Part shown: positions 57,960 through 64,000 of the stretch, piece by piece | Layout: each line of letters starts with the position of its first letter | How positions within the stretch are numbered: position 1 is the stretch's first letter | DNA from: Sinonovacula constricta | Lineage: Eukaryota > Mollusca > Bivalvia > Cardiida > Solecurtidae | Reading direction: 5' to 3' | NCBI GenBank assembly: GCA_007844125.1 | Contig: CM017572.1 | Coordinates: 30,900,900-30,964,899 of the forward strand | DNA: 64,000 nucleotides | Notes under the pieces: generated by a model | Database searches by the model: none | The model's input: the letters and a program-made list of their open reading frames with translations, nothing else | Told to the model about the DNA's origin: nothing | Translations under genes and position numbers: made by a program

Positions 57960-59660
57960 CTGATATATAAGCGTATTTTCTATCCGCACGAGTTTATGGA
58001 GGGAGACAAGTAGATAATAGTGGTGTGAGATGTAAGGGAGGTCACTCTCCATACCCGGAAGTAGCGAGGCTACAAATGGATTCTTTGTGTATTTTGATTA
58101 TAATTCCATGAAATAAATTGGATTGAAGAACGTTTCAAAGGTATTTTGTATCAGTCATTTCTGTATTTTGATTTAATAGTACATGATCCCCAGTTGTGGG
58201 TTTAATAGCTGTTTTTTCTTTTTGTATTTATGTTGAATTGTGATAAGTGTTTGAACACTAGACCAACACTATTATTTCCATAACATTATCGGTAATGGCT
58301 AAAAGGAACACTGTATCGGTGTTAGTTTTTTCTTTAAAATATGAGTTGTGGTTATGTGGTACAGCTATTGTTCGACACTGTGGACAATCTGAAGCCACCA
58401 CTGGGAGGGGTCTATTGGGAATTGGACACGGGACCAGAGTCTGTTGCGAGATTTGGCAGATTGGAAGGATGAGCGCCTGAGTATGTTTGGGTCTCCCAGG
58501 CTACGAGAGAAAGACTCTCCCAACCTCCATCTGCCCGGCAAACCCCCACCCCACCCCTCCATATGGATGATATGGTGAATGGATGAAGCCTGAACCGAGT
58601 AGCTCGGCATAAGTCGTTAAAAGTGTTTAATTAAACACTGCTAAAATATAAAATGAATGGGTATAGTACATGATTATGGGGTGTATCTATCACTCAAATA
58701 ATATAATTATTATATGCGTGTCCAAGAAATATACTATTAGGTTCAGGGGAGGTAAGTTCTCCGTCATCCGCCGACCCAAGCCCGATCCTCTCGCGGCCAC
58801 AGCCAGGGGCTGATCCGGACAGGCTGCGCTAGAATCCACTGGACGACAGTATATGGGAAAATTGGTCCCTATTAACTACATTATCATATGCATGTATTTA
58901 TGTATTTTTATTTTTAAAAAGGAGCCTGCGGAGTCGAGTCCTCCCAATTTCCCCGGCCCAAGTCCAAGATTACATATATACATATTATGTCAAGAAGACT
59001 TTTGAGGTAAGAGCCACCTTTAATAATGTTACTGTACTGATATTATTATTACCACTATTTTTACTACTTACTACTCTTACCTATGTAGGAATAGACTGCT
59101 CCTATTTATTTTGAATAAACTTAAATGTGATCCTTGATGTAATACAAGTGTTTTGATACACAAGAAGTTTTAAGGTGAATATATCCTGCATAGTATCATT
59201 TCATTCTTAATAATAACATATATATATATATGGGGGTATGCTAAGTCTATTAACATTAATTATACAAATCGGATAGTCAGTTCATGTTTCAATTTTGATG
59301 AAAGGACTAATTTATAAGATTACAAATGGGAAAAATGTAGCCGACTGGTAAAGTAGGTGTTGGTCCATGCAAGTGCAATTCTTAGTTGGATTATCAGTTC
59401 AATTCTGATGTGGATCCGTCTAGATGCATGCCTGTCGACTACAGTTATGATATTTTATTAAATTTTAATTTATGTTAAATCATTTTTCTTCTCAGGCAAG
59501 GAAGATGGTTTAGTGGGCGGTCGGGCCCCGGGCGTCCAGACATCAAAAATTAGAATAAAAACACAAGGGTCTACATTATCCTCCTTACTATTAAAAACCC
59601 AGCTCATTAGCTAAACAGTTCCCTAAAGATGCACCCTTTCCTTGCCTACTTATTACTTAT
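57960..59660 (+). repeat. Long composite repeat family, copy C
   Basis: Shares with copies A and B: GGAAGTAGCGAGGCTA (58060); a 58385-58490 block like 14500-14580; GGGGCTGATCCGGACAGGCT with CGCTAGA (58806); GCATGTATT and GCGGAGTCGAGTCCTCCCAA (58891-58960) ending at a donor-like GAG|GTAAGAGCC; and the T-arm module 59340-59440. It ends with a 59496-59650 block that recurs at 63576-63740 and is preceded by a CTTCTCAG acceptor-like site. Confidence 0.7.
59496..59650 (+). repeat. Duplicated exon-like block, copy 1
   Basis: Begins right after a TTTTTCTTCTCAG acceptor-like site. Reads K-E-D-G-L-V-G-G-R-A-P-G-V-Q-T-S-K-I-R-I-K-T in one frame for about 38 codons to TAA. The partner at 63576-63740 keeps the acceptor-like CAG, the frame and most residues (V to I, Q to L) but has an indel before the end. 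It could be a real exon of the composite repeat or a chance frame. Confidence 0.5.
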
Positions 59661-60531
59661 ATTTTGTGAAGGGAAGAGGCACGCCGAAAACGGGGAATCT
59701 TTCTTATGGTAAACAAAACAGAAAACCAACAACATCGCTAGACCCGAGTGTCAGGGGAGCGAGCCATAAATTAGTGAGTGGAATTCGCTCATAATCAGCT
59801 CACTCCCCCTTAAGGTCAAAAATACAAAAATTAAACCATCCTTTTATTAAATGGGTACATAAACTAGGTACCTACGTAGGGCCCACTTTAGATTACATAT
59901 TTGGAATATAACATTTAAGCCATGCATGGGCAACATGGCGGGGTCATGAAAAAGCCCTAAACAGGGCGAGTAGACCCTCATTAAACTATTTTATTATCTA
60001 TACACTTGTCCATGTGTTTATTAAAATCTTTTGTTAATACAATGTTCGCATGATATGGAGTACATGGATGTGTGTGTTCAACCAGATTAGAGTCTTTGTT
60101 AAAGCGGAAATTTTTCATTTTTATATATGATAAGATGGCACTTTTAAGACAATGGTAATTAAAAAAGAATTTGAACCTATACTGCATTCAACTGATTCCA
60201 AACTTACAAGAAAGTACCATTATAATTTAAAATATACTTTACAAGCCTGATACCTCTATTATACATATGTTCAACGAAAAATGGTTGATGTATGTGAAAT
60301 ATATCATTATAAAATAGAGGCATATTAAACAAAATGTCAATCTTATCTATGCTTTTATTATTAGCAAGAGAAATAAATGCTTTCATAACATCTCTCCAGA
60401 ACATGTTTTTTTAATTGCCATTTTCACTGTAAATTCTCACGCAGTTATATACTTTTCCTAAATTAAATAAGTTTTTTAGAACAATCCCTATCTCTTATCT
60501 TATATTTTACTCATCGTTTCTTCACCCCCCA

Positions 60532-60572
<41 letters not shown>

Positions 60573-60675
60573 AACACTCTAACACCTGTTTGCGCTATCT
60601 ATCTCCCCCAAGCATATCTTTTCCTCCCTCTTCCATTCCAGAGGTCTCTTCCTTTGAACAATTTAAAATAATTTC
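59661..60675. other. Gene-free stretch with a (CT)n run
   Basis: AT-rich sequence; a CT dinucleotide run lies at 60535-60567. The 66-68 codon frames at 59981-60404 have no recognisable features. Confidence 0.6.
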
Positions 60676-63248
60676 AAAATTGTTAGCAGACAGTATCTCA
60701 GTCATAAAAGAAACAGCGATTAAAGTGAGCAACATCAGAATTATGAGTGGACTGTATCTCAGCCATAACTGACACAGCGCTTAAAGTGAGTAAGATCAGA
60801 ATTATGAGTGGACTGTATCTCAGTTATAACCGACACATCGCTTAGAGTGAGTAACAACAGAATAATGAGTGGACTGTATCTCAGCCATAACCGACACTGC
60901 GCTTAGAGTAGGTAACATCAGAATTATGAGCGGACTGTATCTCAGTCATAACTGACACAACACTTAGAGTGAGTAACATCAGAATTATGAGCAGACTGTA
61001 TCTCAGTCATAACTGACACAACACTTAAGTGAGTAACATCAGAATTATGAGCTGCCTGTATCTCAATCATAACCGACACAACGCTTCTTGTGAGTAGCAT
61101 CAGAATTATGAGTGGACTGTATCTCAGTCATAACTGACACAACGCTTAGAGTGAGAAACATCAGAATTATGAGTGGACTGTATCTTAGTCATACCTGACA
61201 CAGCGCTTAAAGTGAGTAACATTATAATTATGAGTGGACTGTAACTCAGTCATAACTGACACAACGCTTAGAGTGAGTAACAACAAAATTGTGAACCGAC
61301 TGTATCTCACTCATAACTGACACAACGCTTAGAGTGAGTAACATCAGAATTATGAACGAACTGTATCTCAGTCATAACTTACACAGAACTTAGAGTGAGT
61401 AACATCAGAATTATGAGCGGACTGTATCTCAGTCATAACTGACACAACGCTTAGAGTGAGTAACAACAGAATTATGAGAGGACTGTATCTCAGCCATAAC
61501 TGACACAGCGCTTAGAGTGAGTAACATTAGAATTGTGAGCGGACTGTATATCATTCATAACAGACACAGCGCTTAAAGTGAGTAACATCAGAATTATGAG
61601 TGGACTGTATCTCAGTTATAACTGACACAACGCTTAGAGTGAGTAACAACATAATAATGAGTGGACTGTATCTCAGCCATAACCGACACAGCGCTTAAAG
61701 TGAGTAACATCAGAACTATGAGTGGACTGTGTCTCAGTCATAACTGACACAGCGCTTAGAGTGTGTAACATCAGAATTGTGAGCGGACTGTATCTCAGTC
61801 ATAACTGACACAACACTTAGTGTAGGTAACATCAGAATTGTAAGTGGACTGTATCTTATTCATAACTGACACAACGCTTAGAGTGAGTAACATCAGAATT
61901 ATGAACGGACTGTATCTCAGTCATAACTTACACAGCGCTTAGAGTGAGTAAAATCAGAATTATGAGCGGACTGTATCTCAGTCATAACAGACACAACGCT
62001 TTGAGTGAGTAACATCAGAATTATGAACGGACTGTATCTCAGTCATAACTTACACAGCGCTTAGAGTGAGTAACATCAGAATTATGAGCGGACTGTATCT
62101 CAGTCATAACTGACACAACGCTTAGAGTGAGTGACATCAGAATTATGAGCGGACTGTATCTCAGTCATAACCGACATAGCGCTTAAAGTGATTAACATCA
62201 GCATTATGAGTCGACTCTATCTCAGTTAAAACCGACACAACGCTTAGAGTAAGTAACAACAGAATAATGAGTGGACTGTATCTCAGCCATAATCGACACA
62301 GCACTTAGAGTAGGTAACAGAATTATGAGCGGACTGTATCTCAGTCATAACTGACACAACACTTAGAGTGAGTAACATCAGAATTATGAGCGGACTGTAT
62401 CTCAGTCATAACTGACACAACACTTAGAGTGAGTAACATCAGAATTATGAGCGGACTGTATCTCAGTCATAACTGACACAACGCTTAGAGTGAGTAACAT
62501 CAGAATTATGAGTGGACTGTATCTCAGTCATAACTGACACAACGCTTAGAGTGAGTAACATCAGAATTATGAGCGGACTGTATCTCAGTCATAACTGACA
62601 CAACGCTTAGAGTGATTAACAACAGAATTATGAGAGGACTGTATCTCAGCCATAACTGACACAGCGCTTAGAGTGAGTAACATTAGAATTTTGAGCGGAC
62701 TGTATATCATTCATAACAGACACAGCGCTTAAAGTGAGTAACATCAGAATTATGAGTGGACTGTATCTCAGTTATAACTGACACAACGCTTAGAGTGAGT
62801 AACAACATAATAATGAGTGGACTGTATCTCAGCCATAACCGACACAGCGCTTAAAGTGAGTAACATCAGAACTATGAGTGGACTGTGTCTCAGTCATAAC
62901 TGACACAGCGCTTAGAGTGTGTAACATCAGAATTGTGAACGGACTGTATCTCAGTCATAACTGACACAACACTTAGTGTAGGTAACATCAGAATTGTAAG
63001 TGGACTGTATCTTATTCATAACTGACACAACGCTTAGAGTGAGTAACATCAGAGTTATGAACGGACTGTATCTCAGTCATAACTTACACAGCGCTTAGAG
63101 TGAGTAAAATCAGAATTATGAGCGGACTGTATCTCAGTCATAACAGACACAACGCTTTGAGTGAGTAACATCAGAATTATGAACGGACTGTATCTCAGTC
63201 ATAACTTACACAGCGCTTAGAGTGAGTAACATCAGAATTATGAGCGGA
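60676..63248 (+). repeat. 61-bp satellite array with 19-unit higher-order repeat
   Basis: About 42 units of a 61-base monomer beginning GTGAGTAACATCAGAATTAT and containing GGACTGTATCTCAGTCATAA and CACAACGCTTAGA. The run of variants at 61524-62060 (for example CATTAGAATT, TATATCATTCATAACAG, AACATAATAATG, GGACTGTGTCTC, TTAGTGTAGGT) recurs in the same order from 62680 to 63248. The offset is 1156 bases, 19 monomers less a 3-base deletion near 62316. Confidence 0.96.
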
Positions 63249-63348
63249 NNNNNNNNNNNNNNNNNNNNNNNNNNNNNNNNNNNNNNNNNNNNNNNNNNNN
63301 NNNNNNNNNNNNNNNNNNNNNNNNNNNNNNNNNNNNNNNNNNNNNNNN
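63249..63348. other. Assembly gap (100 N)
   Basis: Exactly 100 N, the conventional size for a gap of unknown length, at the point where the satellite meets an inserted element. Confidence 0.99.
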
Positions 63349-63740
63349 AACGCAAGCCCACTAAGGGGTCCGTAGAAACAAAGTAAGTATGCTTGAGTGT
63401 ATGAGACCCTTGAGAGCGTGGATTTTGTGTGTGCTATTGTAGGAAATCCATAAGGTAATGGCCGCCTAACATATTTTATGCATGTTCACTACTCTTATAT
63501 TGATTACTAAGGCGAGCATTACCTTAAAATACCAGCCGGGGACTTCTTTCTGGTCGTATACATTATATATGTCAGCCAAGGAAGATGGTTTAGTGGGCGG
63601 TCGGGCCCCGGGCATCCAGACATCAAAAATTAGAATAAAAACACTAGGGTCTACATTATCTTTCTTAACTCACTATTAAATACCCAGCTCATTAGCTAAA
63701 CAGTTCCCTAAGGGTGCACCCTTTCCTTGCCTACTTATTA
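63349..63740 (+). mobile_element. Composite-repeat piece inside the satellite
   Basis: Positions 63576-63740 match 59496-59650 (shared AAGGAAGATGGTTTAGTGGG and CCTTTCCTTGCCTACTTATTA). The satellite resumes at 63741 with GAGTGAGTAACATCAG. The left end of the insertion is hidden in the gap. Confidence 0.8.
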
Positions 63741-64000
63741 GAGTGAGTAACATCAGAATTATGAGTGGATTGTATCTCAGTCATAACTTACACAGCGCTT
63801 AGAGTAACATCAGAGTTATGAGTGGATTGAAGCTCAGTCATAACTAACACAGCGCTTACAGTGAGTAACATCAGAATTATGAGTGGACTGTATCTCAGTC
63901 ATAACTGACACAACACTTAGAGTGAGTAACATCAGAATTGTGAGCGGACTGTATCTCAGCCATAACTAACACAGCGCTTAGAGTGGGTTACATCAGAATG
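63741..64000 (+). repeat. 61-bp satellite, continuation
   Basis: Four more monomers of the same family, one shortened near 63800, continuing to the window edge. Confidence 0.95.

Overview
The window reads as nuclear DNA of an invertebrate animal, most likely a bivalve or other mollusc; I cannot name the species. It is AT-rich and mostly non-coding, with GT-AG introns, many tRNA-headed SINEs, decayed non-LTR retroelements, MITE-like inverted-repeat elements, several minisatellite or satellite arrays and one 100-base assembly gap. The strongest coding signal is a TRIM-like gene (two B-box zinc fingers, coiled coil, NHL-type beta-propeller, no RING), an architecture strongly expanded in molluscs.

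Layout. On the minus strand, 11328 to 2528, three exons splice in phase into a B-box/B-box/coiled-coil/NHL protein. This copy carries an in-frame TGA between the B-boxes and a frameshift in exon 2, so it looks like a recent pseudogene or carries assembly errors. The terminal exon and its surroundings (about 19-4900) are duplicated in the same orientation at 45631-51340. The second copy has an intact terminal exon (47805-48386) but no upstream exons in view. The two copies also share a second short exon, intact only at 45723-45936. Plus-strand coding signals are an exon at 30893-31029 (resembling a DUF5054-type protein), a long transposase-like ORF at 31492-33360 with a decayed Tudor/chromo-like tail, and the last two exons of an unrecognised gene at 54423-54475 and 54903-55025.

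Repeats fill the rest. A composite repeat family has copies at 14041-17870, 34823-37270 and 57960-59660, with a further piece at 63349-63740. There are three tRNA-derived SINE families, nested in places, and non-LTR remnants at 5071-5880 and 40086-41095. Tandem arrays have periods of 83 bp (23848-24475), 3 bp (ATC, 25325-26023), 25 bp (30546-30848), 31 bp (41087-44097), 178 bp (44098-44775) and 61 bp (60676-63248 and 63741-64000). The 61-bp array has a 19-unit higher-order repeat.

Most interesting result. The two terminal NHL exons differ by about 28 amino-acid replacements but only about 4 silent changes (hand count). The replacements fall almost entirely in the loops before and after the strands of each propeller blade, while flanking non-coding DNA differs only by a few percent. 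This is the pattern of diversifying selection on one face of a ligand-binding propeller. It makes this TRIM-like locus a candidate recognition or immune-receptor family.
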